Source: JAYZDB01 sp036338025
Lineage (GTDB): Bacteria > Planctomycetota > UBA1135 > UBA2386
Direction: 5' to 3'
Length of the DNA stretch: 13,738 nucleotides
NCBI GenBank assembly: GCA_036338025.1
Contig: JAYZDB010000229.1
Location: 1-13,738, forward strand
In this document: piece after piece, positions 7,201 to 12,608 of the stretch
Numbering within the stretch: position 1 is the first letter of the stretch
How the letters are laid out: the number at the start of each line of letters is the position of its first letter
The notes under the pieces: generated by a model
What the model was told of the DNA's origin: nothing
Seen by the model: the letters and a program-made list of their open reading frames with translations, nothing else
Database searches by the model: none
Position numbers and translations under genes: made by a program

Positions 7201-7550
7201 ATTCACTGCTCGACTCGATGGGTCTGACCCGCGCGGATCTCCCAGACACCACCAAAGTCGACAACGCCGTTCGCCAGCTCAGCAACAAGATGCCGACCTA
7301 TGTGACGATCAAGGAAGTGAAGAAACGCTGGGGCCAGGGTCAGGAGGATATCTTCCCGGTAACTCAGTTCGAAAAACTATGGGGCGACATGTCGGCAGTT
7401 CCCGGCCTCTCATCCAGTTTCTTCGTGGTACCGCGAATGCGCGGTCAGCAACTGAAGGACCCGGCCCAATTGGATGGTTGGTTGCGAGATGGGTCGGCGG
7501 CGCACATCGAGTCCCTGTGCGCCTGGACGGATTCCGAGCCGGCTTCGTGA
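4212..7550 (+). CDS. Bifunctional sugar 1-kinase (L-fucokinase-like GHMP) / UDPGP-type sugar-1-phosphate uridylyltransferase
   Basis: An 1112-residue cytoplasmic protein with two enzymatic halves. Residues 1-175 are mostly helical and unrecognised. Residues 180-640 resemble the GHMP kinase part of L-fucokinase: VRMDLSHSAWSD (181-192), ARVLNVSVDLAVHG (204-217), DEPVLRLISVDLG (234-246), a phosphate loop DIPKGSRLAVST (311-322), the catalytic-Asp motif GGGWQDSGGIWPGMK (368-382, Asp373), and the third GHMP motif GGMSGGGMGFLFDP (528-541). Residues 733-1100 look like a UDPGP pyrophosphorylase: VVTLAAGTGSRW (735-746), VVKAINPF (752-759), LLHNIDTLGAN (918-928), GGGLALVDGQPRLLEG (957-972), NSLTTWIHID (988-997), FEKLWGDM (1053-1060) and VPRMRGQQLK (1073-1082). 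Expected reactions: free sugar + ATP -> sugar-1-phosphate, then + UTP -> UDP-sugar. FKP enzymes have the opposite domain order and use GTP. The sugar is unknown. The GHMP phosphate loop has Arg and Ala where Gly is usual, so kinase activity is not certain. Confidence 0.8.
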   Translation: MSSRLIEVIESDDHQVRNTPLDTLCNGLSRDQLLAECATLDRFRKDSPNLYHRVRALFFNYSIHRFYLPRCPDLPALGKVSFSGYTQLLDRRFEEAIDLFLAEQARSGPSDTICSALAQSYHQLAFQTLANQVRRSVRSAKGNQWMFRIGHPTDHPLRIRHELLQRNGDGPYPLLREQTSVRMDLSHSAWSDIFFLGMDYPEAARVLNVSVDLAVHGRDPQPEPPIEAWFRVIDEPVLRLISVDLGTTADITELEEVFDYAKDYLGLLKAAVISAGVVPPGMEGSGESLSELLARLTGPGRGIEVVSHVRDIPKGSRLAVSTNLLGSLIAVCMRATGQTENLAGGLTETERRTVAARAILGEWLGGSGGGWQDSGGIWPGMKLITGQLSEEGDPEFGISRGKLLPGHRILGEDDASQATRRRLQDSMVLVHGGMAQNVGPVLEMVTEKYLLRGQQEWDCRQDALQVLEEIMQGLRDGDTKKIAAATSRNFEGPIQGIIPWASNLFTESIIDGIRKRHGSDYHGFCMLGGMSGGGMGFLFDPEVRDCARNDLLEIMTAAKRDLQNGLPFAMDPLVYDFEINEHGTLCTMLTGDDALLPAHYYTLIVPDLLQRDRRELPALRRAELNRFGSACRNRPELKWVVGSLFNQLFPRLHPKVAEGESLADLLTDNGFDPRLHEQIRSDLLSGRIGLAQNRLPANTDIQDTRPEDVVDTLDNLSDEDRQAGSAALAAGEVAVVTLAAGTGSRWTQGAGVVKAINPFCRLAGSHRTFIEVHLAKSRRTGAEHGALPPHVFTTSYLTHDPIIKHLQLRDNYKYEGPVQLSAGRAVGQRLIPMERDLKFAWEELSQQLLDEQAQKVLESLHSALIDWAREAGESSDYTDNLPHQCLHPVGHWFEVPGLLRNGTLERILADQPQLQHLLLHNIDTLGANLDPGLLGSHIRQGSTLSFEVIPRRIDDRGGGLALVDGQPRLLEGLAMPREEDEFKLSYYNSLTTWIHIDSLLDSMGLTRADLPDTTKVDNAVRQLSNKMPTYVTIKEVKKRWGQGQEDIFPVTQFEKLWGDMSAVPGLSSSFFVVPRMRGQQLKDPAQLDGWLRDGSAAHIESLCAWTDSEPAS

Positions 7551-7598
7551 GGTGACCGGCGCCTCAACAAGACTCATGCGCAGGCGCTGCGTGAACGC

Positions 7599-7604
7599 TA
7601 GAGT
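7599..7604 (+). promoter_or_regulatory. Candidate -10 element TAGAGT close to a start codon
   Basis: TAGAGT ends 6 bp before ATG 7611, the spacing expected if the exported protein is made from a leaderless or near-leaderless mRNA. No clear -35 is visible. The same hexamer occurs in a better promoter candidate at 9283-9288. Confidence 0.3.
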
Positions 7605-7610
7605 GTGCCC

Positions 7611-8465
7611 ATGAGTTGCTCCAAGATCGCAGCTAGCGTCGCGTTGATGGTCATGGCCACTACTACCAACCGCGCCCAGACCCCACACACGCATGCGGTC
7701 GCCTCCAAACCCGCGGCTTCAAAGAGCGTCAAGCTCGATGCGCTCAGCAGAAGGGCTTTTGCAAGGTGGCACGCCCTGGAGTACCACCTCGGCCGCGCCG
7801 GGGTGAAGCAACTGCACATGAAGATCAAGGCGACGAGCAAGAGCACCCAGGGGTCTATCGCAACCGACGGGTCGTATTCACACGACGGCAAGCAGGGCAA
7901 GTTGCAGTGGAAGGACCCCAAGCTCGGCACGATGTTGGCAGAGCGGGGCTGGGATGCTCGGGCGTTTGACCGCTGGCTGAGTAAGAGAGGACTCCTCGAT
8001 ACCTTCGGCACCGCGCACCTCACCGCATCCAAGGACAAGGACGGCGTCGTTACAGTCAAGATCAACGGCAAGACAAGGTCCGGTTACACCTCGCTGACCT
8101 TCGACGCCGTAGGACGATTGGCGTGGTTGACCCTCGCACTCCCTGCAACCAACGCCAAGTCCAAGCCCGGGCAGCTCAGGATCAACATGCAGCACCGGAG
8201 CGTCGGCGAGCTAGTCCTCATTACCGGTTGGAAGTTCCAAATGAAGTCTGAGTCCGGCACCGTCACCGGGGAAACCAGGCTCTCCTACAAAACGCTCGGA
8301 AAGCACCATGTGGTAGAGAAAGCTGAGGAGACCCTGCTGGTCGACAAGAAGCCATTCGGAACCCAAACCCTGACGTTCTCGAATCACGCCATCGACTCTC
8401 CCCCGCCGGCCAACGAAAAGCCCGGGAAGAAGACCCCCGAGGAAACTCAGCAACGCGGCGAATAG
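7611..8465 (+). CDS. Exported protein of unknown function
   Basis: A 284-residue protein I do not recognise. The N-terminus looks like a signal peptide: a Lys at position 5, a hydrophobic run (IAASVALMVMA) and possible cleavage near NRAQ or THA. The body (about 45-255) is rich in Lys, Gly and Thr, with alternating hydrophobic residues that suggest beta strands, for example KINGKTRSGYTSLTF and TLLVDKKPFGTQTLTF. It ends in a Pro/Lys/Glu-rich tail (PPPANEKPGKKTPEE). A periplasmic or outer-membrane beta-rich fold such as a LolA-like sheet would fit, but no motif proves it. ATG 7611 is chosen; a GTG two codons upstream (7605) is also in frame. A -10-like TAGAGT lies just before the start, so it may begin its own transcript. 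Confidence 0.6.
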   Translation: MSCSKIAASVALMVMATTTNRAQTPHTHAVASKPAASKSVKLDALSRRAFARWHALEYHLGRAGVKQLHMKIKATSKSTQGSIATDGSYSHDGKQGKLQWKDPKLGTMLAERGWDARAFDRWLSKRGLLDTFGTAHLTASKDKDGVVTVKINGKTRSGYTSLTFDAVGRLAWLTLALPATNAKSKPGQLRINMQHRSVGELVLITGWKFQMKSESGTVTGETRLSYKTLGKHHVVEKAEETLLVDKKPFGTQTLTFSNHAIDSPPPANEKPGKKTPEETQQRGE

Positions 8466-8484
8466 AGGGAGCCGCGCCTGAAAC

Positions 8485-8507
8485 AAGCCCCCCGAAGCCG
8501 GCTTTTT
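8485..8507 (+). terminator. Weak rho-independent terminator candidate
   Basis: AAGCC (8485-8489) pairs with GGCTT (8500-8504) around a 10-nt loop and is followed by a short T run. It lies 20 bp after the exported protein's stop codon. The stem is only 5 bp, so the call is tentative. Confidence 0.4.
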
Positions 8508-8616
8508 CTTGCACAGATCTTGGCGGTTCCACGCCTGGTCCACTGAAACCGAAGAAAGTCACTCCGGTTTCGGCGGCGCTGACGCAAAGGGTGTGTTGCC
8601 TGAAGAGTGCTATTCC

Positions 8617-8637
8617 GCGAACACATCGACGGTTCGC
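8617..8637 (+). repeat. Inverted repeat GCGAAC-N9-GTTCGC in the leader of the Cys-rich gene
   Basis: A perfect 6-bp inverted repeat with a 9-nt spacer, 42 bp before the ATG at 8680. It could fold as a hairpin in the 5' leader or be a dimer binding site. The 8466-8679 region holds nothing else I can call beyond the terminator candidate and the ribosome binding site. Confidence 0.35.
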
Positions 8638-8666
8638 TTGCGCTCGCATTCTCTTAACCGAAACCC

Positions 8667-8671
8667 AAGGA
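8667..8671 (+). promoter_or_regulatory. Ribosome binding site AAGGA
   Basis: AAGGA lies 8 bp before ATG 8680 and fixes this start against the longer open frame from 8509. It is one of the few Shine-Dalgarno sites in the window. Confidence 0.65.
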
Positions 8672-8679
8672 AAATTCGG

Positions 8680-9123
8680 ATGAACTTATCTAACAAACTG
8701 CGTGCGGCCTGTGTAGCCGCACTACTCGTGTTGTCCGCTGCAGTCCCCGCGCAGTGCAAGACCCTCGGAGGGGGCTGCAAGAATGCTGGGACTCCGTTCT
8801 GCACTTCCGAGCCGAAGGTAGGAAATCAGGTCTTCAAGATCTCCGGGAACTTCTGCCAGAAGGGCATGGTCTTGACGTTCATGGGGCTGTGCGCAACCAA
8901 GGCTATGCCGGTTCCCAACCTCGGGACCAAATGCTCGGGCTGCACGACGTTCCTCGACTTGAACTTTGGCTTCTTACACTTCAATCACTGGCCGCTCACC
9001 TTGCCGATACCGAACGCCCCGTCGCTCAAGGGAATCACGGTCTGTGTGCAGCCGGTGTGCATCCTGCCACCCAACGGCGAGTGTCTCCAGATCTCCCAGA
9101 CACTCCGGGTGACAGTGCAGTAG
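8680..9123 (+). CDS. Small secreted cysteine-rich protein
   Basis: A 147-residue protein with a clear signal peptide: Lys and Arg at 6-8, hydrophobic core AACVAALLVLSAA, likely cleavage after AVPA (residue 24). The mature part, about 123 residues, has ten Cys (26, 33, 41, 59, 71, 85, 88, 122, 127, 135). An even number in an exported protein suggests disulfides. It keeps LTLPIPNAPSLKG (106-118) and ends QTLRVTVQ. This IPN-x-P-x-L-x-G layout with a short C-terminal beta strand recalls families of secreted proteins in some planctomycetes; that link is from memory. No enzyme motif is seen, so a surface or extracellular structural role is a guess. It is preceded by a good Shine-Dalgarno, and appears to be a single-gene unit. 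Confidence 0.75.
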   Translation: MNLSNKLRAACVAALLVLSAAVPAQCKTLGGGCKNAGTPFCTSEPKVGNQVFKISGNFCQKGMVLTFMGLCATKAMPVPNLGTKCSGCTTFLDLNFGFLHFNHWPLTLPIPNAPSLKGITVCVQPVCILPPNGECLQISQTLRVTVQ

Positions 9124-9143
9124 TTCCCCACCAGCAGGGTAAT

Positions 9144-9165
9144 GGGGCAATCCCGAGTTGTCCCC
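9144..9165 (+). terminator. Possible hairpin after the Cys-rich gene
   Basis: GGGGCAA (9144-9150) pairs with TTG-T-CCCC (9158-9165) with one bulged T, giving seven pairs around a 7-nt loop, 20 bp after the stop at 9123. There is no T tract. A second stem, CACACC/GGTGTG (9208-9213 with 9226-9231), follows. Either could help end transcription, but neither is a textbook terminator. Confidence 0.3.
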
Positions 9166-9260
9166 CCTGCAACGCCCCCCTCTGCCAGCAAGCAGGTCTT
9201 GATCCGGCACACCTGCGAATCAGCCGGTGTGGGCTTCTCGCCTGGTTTGGAAAAACGTGA

Positions 9261-9288
9261 TTGGATGAAAGGACGAACTGTCTAGAGT
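9261..9288 (+). promoter_or_regulatory. Candidate sigma-70-type promoter for the menaquinone operon
   Basis: TTGGAT (9261-9266) and TAGAGT (9283-9288) are separated by 16 bp, 37 bp before the first start codon of the operon at 9326. This is the best -35/-10 pair I found in the window. It follows a gene-free stretch of about 200 bp. Confidence 0.4.
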
Positions 9289-9325
9289 CGTTCTTCAGCG
9301 CTCCACTACCACGAGATATCGAAAC

Positions 9326-9457
9326 ATGATCAAGCTGTTCGTTGACCTGCACGAGGCCTTCTTCGACAACGAGATGGGCAACAAGATCACCATGGCCATC
9401 GGGTTTGCGATGGCGGCGATCTGCATGCTGCTGGTCTTGGCGCTCTACCTGCTCTGA
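9326..9457 (+). CDS. 43-residue single-helix membrane protein
   Basis: A short open frame from ATG 9326 to TGA 9457. The N-terminal half (MIKLFVDLHEAFFDNEMG) is amphipathic and acidic. The second half is a continuous hydrophobic, Met-rich helix (from about ITMAIGFAMAAICM to the C-terminal LALYLL), long enough to cross the membrane once, with the short polar part probably in the cytoplasm. It lies 24 bp before the methyltransferase and first in the menaquinone operon, just after a candidate promoter. No Shine-Dalgarno is seen. The frame matches no family I know. The clean hydrophobic pattern and position argue for a real gene, but a 43-codon frame could still be chance. Confidence 0.55.
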   Translation: MIKLFVDLHEAFFDNEMGNKITMAIGFAMAAICMLLVLALYLL

Positions 9458-9469
9458 CCCTGTAGGACT

Positions 9470-9476
9470 GGAAGGG
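9470..9476 (+). promoter_or_regulatory. Ribosome binding site GGAAGGG
   Basis: A strong purine-rich site 5 bp before ATG 9482. It decides the methyltransferase start, since the alternative GTG at 9476 overlaps the site itself. Confidence 0.6.
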
Positions 9477-9481
9477 TGCCC

Positions 9482-10042
9482 ATGAACCACCCACCCAATC
9501 CACCATCAGCGTGGATCAGCCGCTTCATCCGACGCCTGCCGCCAGCCAGCAGCGTGCTCGATCTGGCCTGCGGGACGGGCCGCCATACCCGACTGCTCAC
9601 CGCTGCCGGTCATCAAGTGACGGCCGTCGACCGAGACCTGTCGCAGCTCGCGGACTTTTCGCCTGACCCAGGCTCGGTGCAGCTGGTCGAGGTGGACCTC
9701 GAGGACGGTAGCGGATGGCCGCTGGAAGATTCCCGATTTGACCTGATCGTGGTGACCAACTACCTGTGGCGGCCGCTGTTCCCGTACCTGCGGACCGCCG
9801 TCGCGAAGGGTGGGATGCTGCTATACGAGACCTTCGCAGTCGGCAACGAGCGTTTCGGCAAGCCGGACAACCCGGCGTTCCTACTCCGGCCGGATGAGCT
9901 GCTGGCCGAATTCGGTACCTCCCTACAGGTCCTGGCCTTCGAGCAGGGCGAGGTCGAAGCTCCGAAACCCGCCGTAGTGCAGAGGATCTGCGCCGTGCAC
10001 ATGGATCAAGGCGAGCTGCCGTTGCGGCTGCCGACGGGTTAG
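9482..10042 (+). CDS. Class I SAM-dependent methyltransferase
   Basis: A 186-residue cytoplasmic protein with a Rossmann methyltransferase core. Motif I is VLDLACGTGRHT (25-36), which holds the SAM carboxypropyl group. The acidic end of strand 2 is TAVDRD (47-52). VDLEDGSGWPL (71-81) is motif II-like, followed by FDLIVVTNYLWRP (86-98) and a GGMLLYETFAVGNERFG stretch (110-126). The closest look is to TehB/UbiE-like small-molecule methyltransferases, but the substrate cannot be read. GGAAGGG at 9470-9476 is well spaced for ATG 9482 and argues against the GTG at 9476. It is followed 9 bp later by mqnB. A role as the menaquinone C-methyltransferase is tempting but not supported: UbiE/MenG proteins are longer and have other motifs. 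Confidence 0.8.
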   Translation: MNHPPNPPSAWISRFIRRLPPASSVLDLACGTGRHTRLLTAAGHQVTAVDRDLSQLADFSPDPGSVQLVEVDLEDGSGWPLEDSRFDLIVVTNYLWRPLFPYLRTAVAKGGMLLYETFAVGNERFGKPDNPAFLLRPDELLAEFGTSLQVLAFEQGEVEAPKPAVVQRICAVHMDQGELPLRLPTG

Positions 10043-10051
10043 CATTCGGTC

Positions 10052-10678
10052 GTGCAAATCCTCTGTGCCTACGCCGCCCCGATCGAAGCCGGGCCCCTGC
10101 CCGGGGAAGACCTCGCCGTAGAGTTCCTGGAACTCGGCGTCGGCAAGACCGCCGCTACCCACTCGATGACTCTGCGACTGGCAGAATCCACGCCCGACCT
10201 GGTGGTGTTGTTCGGAATCGGCGGCGCGTACCGCGACCACGACCTCAAGGGTGGCGAGCTCTGTCTGATCACAGAGGATCGGCTGGCGGATGAAGGCGTC
10301 GCAACACAGACCGGCTTCCTGGATCTCGACGAGCTATCGCTCGGCACCAACGGCCCGTTCGAGATGAGTCCCCAACACACCGATCGAGTCGCCACTCTCC
10401 TGGGTATCGAACGGCTCGTGCACGGCGCGACGGTCAGCACCTGCTCAGGAACCCAGAGCCGGGCCGAGGGTATCGCTGCACAGAGTGGCGCCCAGATCGA
10501 GAGCATGGAAGGCGCCGCCGTCGCCTTTGCATGTCGGCAAGCCGATGTACCACTGGTGCAGCTACGCTGTGTCAGCAACTTTGCCGGTGACCGCGCAGAA
10601 GGATCCTGGGACATCGAGGGTTCAACGACCATTCTGCAAAGCGCAGTGCGCCAACTCGCAAGAGGCCTTGCACCATGA
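10052..10678 (+). CDS. mqnB: Futalosine hydrolase
   Basis: A 208-residue cytoplasmic nucleosidase that splits futalosine into hypoxanthine and dehypoxanthinylfutalosine, in the futalosine route to menaquinone. It has the nucleoside phosphorylase/MTAN-like fold signs: ELGVGKTAA (27-35), VVLFGIGGAY (51-60), ESMEGAAVAFAC (150-161) with the conserved Glu that contacts the ribose, and RCVSNFAGDR (172-181) followed by SWDI (185-188). Length fits the family. The start is GTG at 10052, 9 bp after the methyltransferase stop, without a clear Shine-Dalgarno. Its stop overlaps the mqnD start (ATGA 10675-10678). The adjacency to mqnD makes the identification strong against other nucleosidases. Confidence 0.9.
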   Translation: MQILCAYAAPIEAGPLPGEDLAVEFLELGVGKTAATHSMTLRLAESTPDLVVLFGIGGAYRDHDLKGGELCLITEDRLADEGVATQTGFLDLDELSLGTNGPFEMSPQHTDRVATLLGIERLVHGATVSTCSGTQSRAEGIAAQSGAQIESMEGAAVAFACRQADVPLVQLRCVSNFAGDRAEGSWDIEGSTTILQSAVRQLARGLAP

Positions 10679-11490
10679 CAGAAGTCCTCAAGCTGGGATT
10701 CTCACCGTGTCCAAACGACACCTTCATGTTCCACGACCTCGTGCACGGTGTGACAGGGGTCGAGAACATCGAGTTTGATTACCAGTTGCTCGACATCGAA
10801 GCGCTGAATCGGCACTCACAGGAGGTCCCATCACCCTTCGACGTCACCAAGCTCAGCATTCCGGCATTCGCGCGGTGCAAGGACCATTACACCCTCTTGT
10901 CCGCGGGCGCAGCACTGGGTCGCGGTTGCGGACCGCTGGTGGTTCGTTCGGCCGGGCGTGACGATCTGCTCAGCCTCGGAGATCTGGCAGGCAAGCGCGT
11001 CGCCATTCCGGGACGATTGACCACCGCCTTCATGCTGCTGCGGATGTTCGGACCAGAGAATTTCGAACCGGTAGAGATGCGCTTCGACCAAATCATGCCG
11101 GCGGTCGCAGAGGGTGCCGTCGATGCCGGCCTGGTGATCCACGAGAGTCGGTTCACCTACGCCGAGCACGGCCTCGTAGAACTCGTCGACGCCGGCGAAC
11201 TCTGGGAAACCGAGACCGACCTACCGTTGCCGTTGGGAGTCATCGCTGCACGCAACTCGCTCGGCACCGACCGGATCGAGAAGATAGGGAATGCCCTGCG
11301 CCAATCGATCAAGAACGCCTTCGACAACCCAATCCGCAGTGCTGCATGGATCGCTAAACACGCGCAGGAAATGGATGCATCGGTGTGTCGACGGCACATC
11401 GAACTCTACGTCAATGAGTTCTCACTCGAACTGGGACACGAGGGCCACGCCGCAATCGATCGCGCACTGCAAGTCCCGAACTTGACATGA
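10675..11490 (+). CDS. mqnD: 1,4-dihydroxy-6-naphthoate synthase
   Basis: A 271-residue enzyme that converts cyclic dehypoxanthinylfutalosine to 1,4-dihydroxy-6-naphthoate, the naphthoquinone precursor of menaquinone. It has the periplasmic-binding-protein-like fold of the MqnA/MqnD family but no signal peptide. Family motifs are LGFSPCPNDTFMFHDLVHG (7-25), the substrate-contact stretch SPFDVTKLSIPAF (53-65), RVAIPGRLTTAFMLLRMF (108-125), and GLVIHESRFTY (152-162) with the catalytic His at 156. AGAGG at 10661-10665 is a fair ribosome binding site, and the start overlaps mqnB by ATGA. Its own stop overlaps the next gene by ATGA. The other menaquinone genes (mqnA, C, E and prenyltransferase) are not in the window. 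Confidence 0.95.
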   Translation: MTEVLKLGFSPCPNDTFMFHDLVHGVTGVENIEFDYQLLDIEALNRHSQEVPSPFDVTKLSIPAFARCKDHYTLLSAGAALGRGCGPLVVRSAGRDDLLSLGDLAGKRVAIPGRLTTAFMLLRMFGPENFEPVEMRFDQIMPAVAEGAVDAGLVIHESRFTYAEHGLVELVDAGELWETETDLPLPLGVIAARNSLGTDRIEKIGNALRQSIKNAFDNPIRSAAWIAKHAQEMDASVCRRHIELYVNEFSLELGHEGHAAIDRALQVPNLT

Positions 11491-12563
11491 GTACTGCGCC
11501 AGTCATCACCGACGCAACCACGATTCGTCAAGCCCTGGCAACGGGCGAGATCCACCGGGTGTTGGCAATCCGCGCCTCACGTCTCGGAGACCTCCTGATG
11601 ACAACGCCAGCTCTGCATGCATTCACGCAGGCCTGGCCTGGCTGCGCAATCGACTTCCTGACCAATACCTACTCCCGTGCATTCTTGCAGGGCAATTCAG
11701 ACATTCGAGACGTGCACGTGTTCGACGGCACCGAACGCGACCTGCTCGGACGCAAAGCCAAGGTGATCCGAGACGAGTTGGCCGGACGCTACTCGATGAT
11801 CCTGGCCCTACGCCCACGCCGGGACCTCGCCCGCCTGGCAGAAATATTGAAGGTTCCCTACCTGTTCCCGGGCGGCGATCAGGACATCAGCGATCGTAGC
11901 AAGCACGCCATCCAACACTGCTTCGACCGACTTCGACCGCTCGGACTAGAGGGCCAGCCGGGGCCGATGCGCCTAAACGTGACAGCCGACGACAAGGCCC
12001 GCGCCAGGACCCTGGTCCCCGACACCGGCCGGCCACTGGTGCTGCTGCATCCAGGCTGCGACGAGACGCTGCGTTTCAAGTTTCGTCGTGGCATCAGGCG
12101 TCGAATCTGGCCCATCACTCACTGGGTCAAGTTGATCGGCAAACTGCAAAACAGCCTCGAAGCAGAAGTCCTGCTGAGTTCCGGCAGCCGTATCGAGGGC
12201 CACTGGGTCGAGAAGATCCGATCCGCCTGCGATCATCCACCGCGTCACTTCTCCCGGCTACCGCTCGGAGAGTTCTGCGGCCTGACCAGCCACGTCGACC
12301 TGGTAATCACGGTGGACACCGGTCCGCTGCACATCGCATGTGCCACGGGCACCCCGTTGCTCGGCCTGTATGGGCCCAGTCCGCGGAGCTTCACTGGTCC
12401 GTGGGGTGAGCACACGCGAGTGATCCAAAAAGACATCGAGTGCTCGCCCTGTCAGGGCAAGGGGATCAAGTGTTCGCGAAACATCTGCATGGAACAGATC
12501 CTGCCCGATGAAGTGCTGGGGACCGCTCACGAGATGGTCCTCGAGTCCGGGGCACACGCGTGA
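11487..12563 (+). CDS. Glycosyltransferase family 9 (heptosyltransferase-like)
   Basis: A 358-residue GT-B fold glycosyltransferase of the ADP-heptose:LPS heptosyltransferase family, acting at the cytoplasmic face of the inner membrane. RASRLGDLLMTTPAL (29-43) carries the catalytic-type Asp35. VLLHPGCDE (185-193) opens the C-terminal donor domain, and DLVITVDTGPLHIACATGTP (271-290) with LLGLYGPS (291-298) is the GT9 nucleotide-sugar signature. A Cys cluster near the end (CSPCQGKGIKCSRNIC, 319-334) is common in the family. The start overlaps the mqnD stop by ATGA. The acceptor is unknown; LPS core or another surface glycan is usual. Its place at the end of a menaquinone operon is not functionally obvious. 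It converges with the archaemetzincin gene 45 bp further on. Confidence 0.88.
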   Translation: MSTAPVITDATTIRQALATGEIHRVLAIRASRLGDLLMTTPALHAFTQAWPGCAIDFLTNTYSRAFLQGNSDIRDVHVFDGTERDLLGRKAKVIRDELAGRYSMILALRPRRDLARLAEILKVPYLFPGGDQDISDRSKHAIQHCFDRLRPLGLEGQPGPMRLNVTADDKARARTLVPDTGRPLVLLHPGCDETLRFKFRRGIRRRIWPITHWVKLIGKLQNSLEAEVLLSSGSRIEGHWVEKIRSACDHPPRHFSRLPLGEFCGLTSHVDLVITVDTGPLHIACATGTPLLGLYGPSPRSFTGPWGEHTRVIQKDIECSPCQGKGIKCSRNICMEQILPDEVLGTAHEMVLESGAHA

Positions 12564-12579
12564 GTCGGCGTTCTCCGAC
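12564..12579. terminator. Small hairpin in the convergent gap
   Basis: GTCGG (12564-12568) pairs with CCGAC (12575-12579) around a 6-nt loop, immediately after the GT9 stop and in the 45-bp gap before the archaemetzincin stop. No T tract follows on either strand, so a terminator role is only possible. Confidence 0.25.
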
Positions 12580-12608
12580 CTGATACGCCAGGGGCGCCAA
12601 CCTAGGCA

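Noticed and set aside
7559..7587. GCGCCT/AGGCGC inverted repeat after the fusion gene as a terminator
   Set aside because: The spacer is 17 nt, the stem only 6 bp and there is no T run; in GC-rich DNA this is expected by chance.
8509..8679. Longer start for the Cys-rich secreted protein
   Set aside because: The 57-residue extension would bury the signal peptide, and AAGGA sits 8 bp before ATG 8680.
9482..10042. Assignment of the methyltransferase as the menaquinone C-methyltransferase
   Set aside because: Operon position is suggestive, but the length and motifs do not match UbiE/MenG or MqnK-type enzymes well enough to name it.
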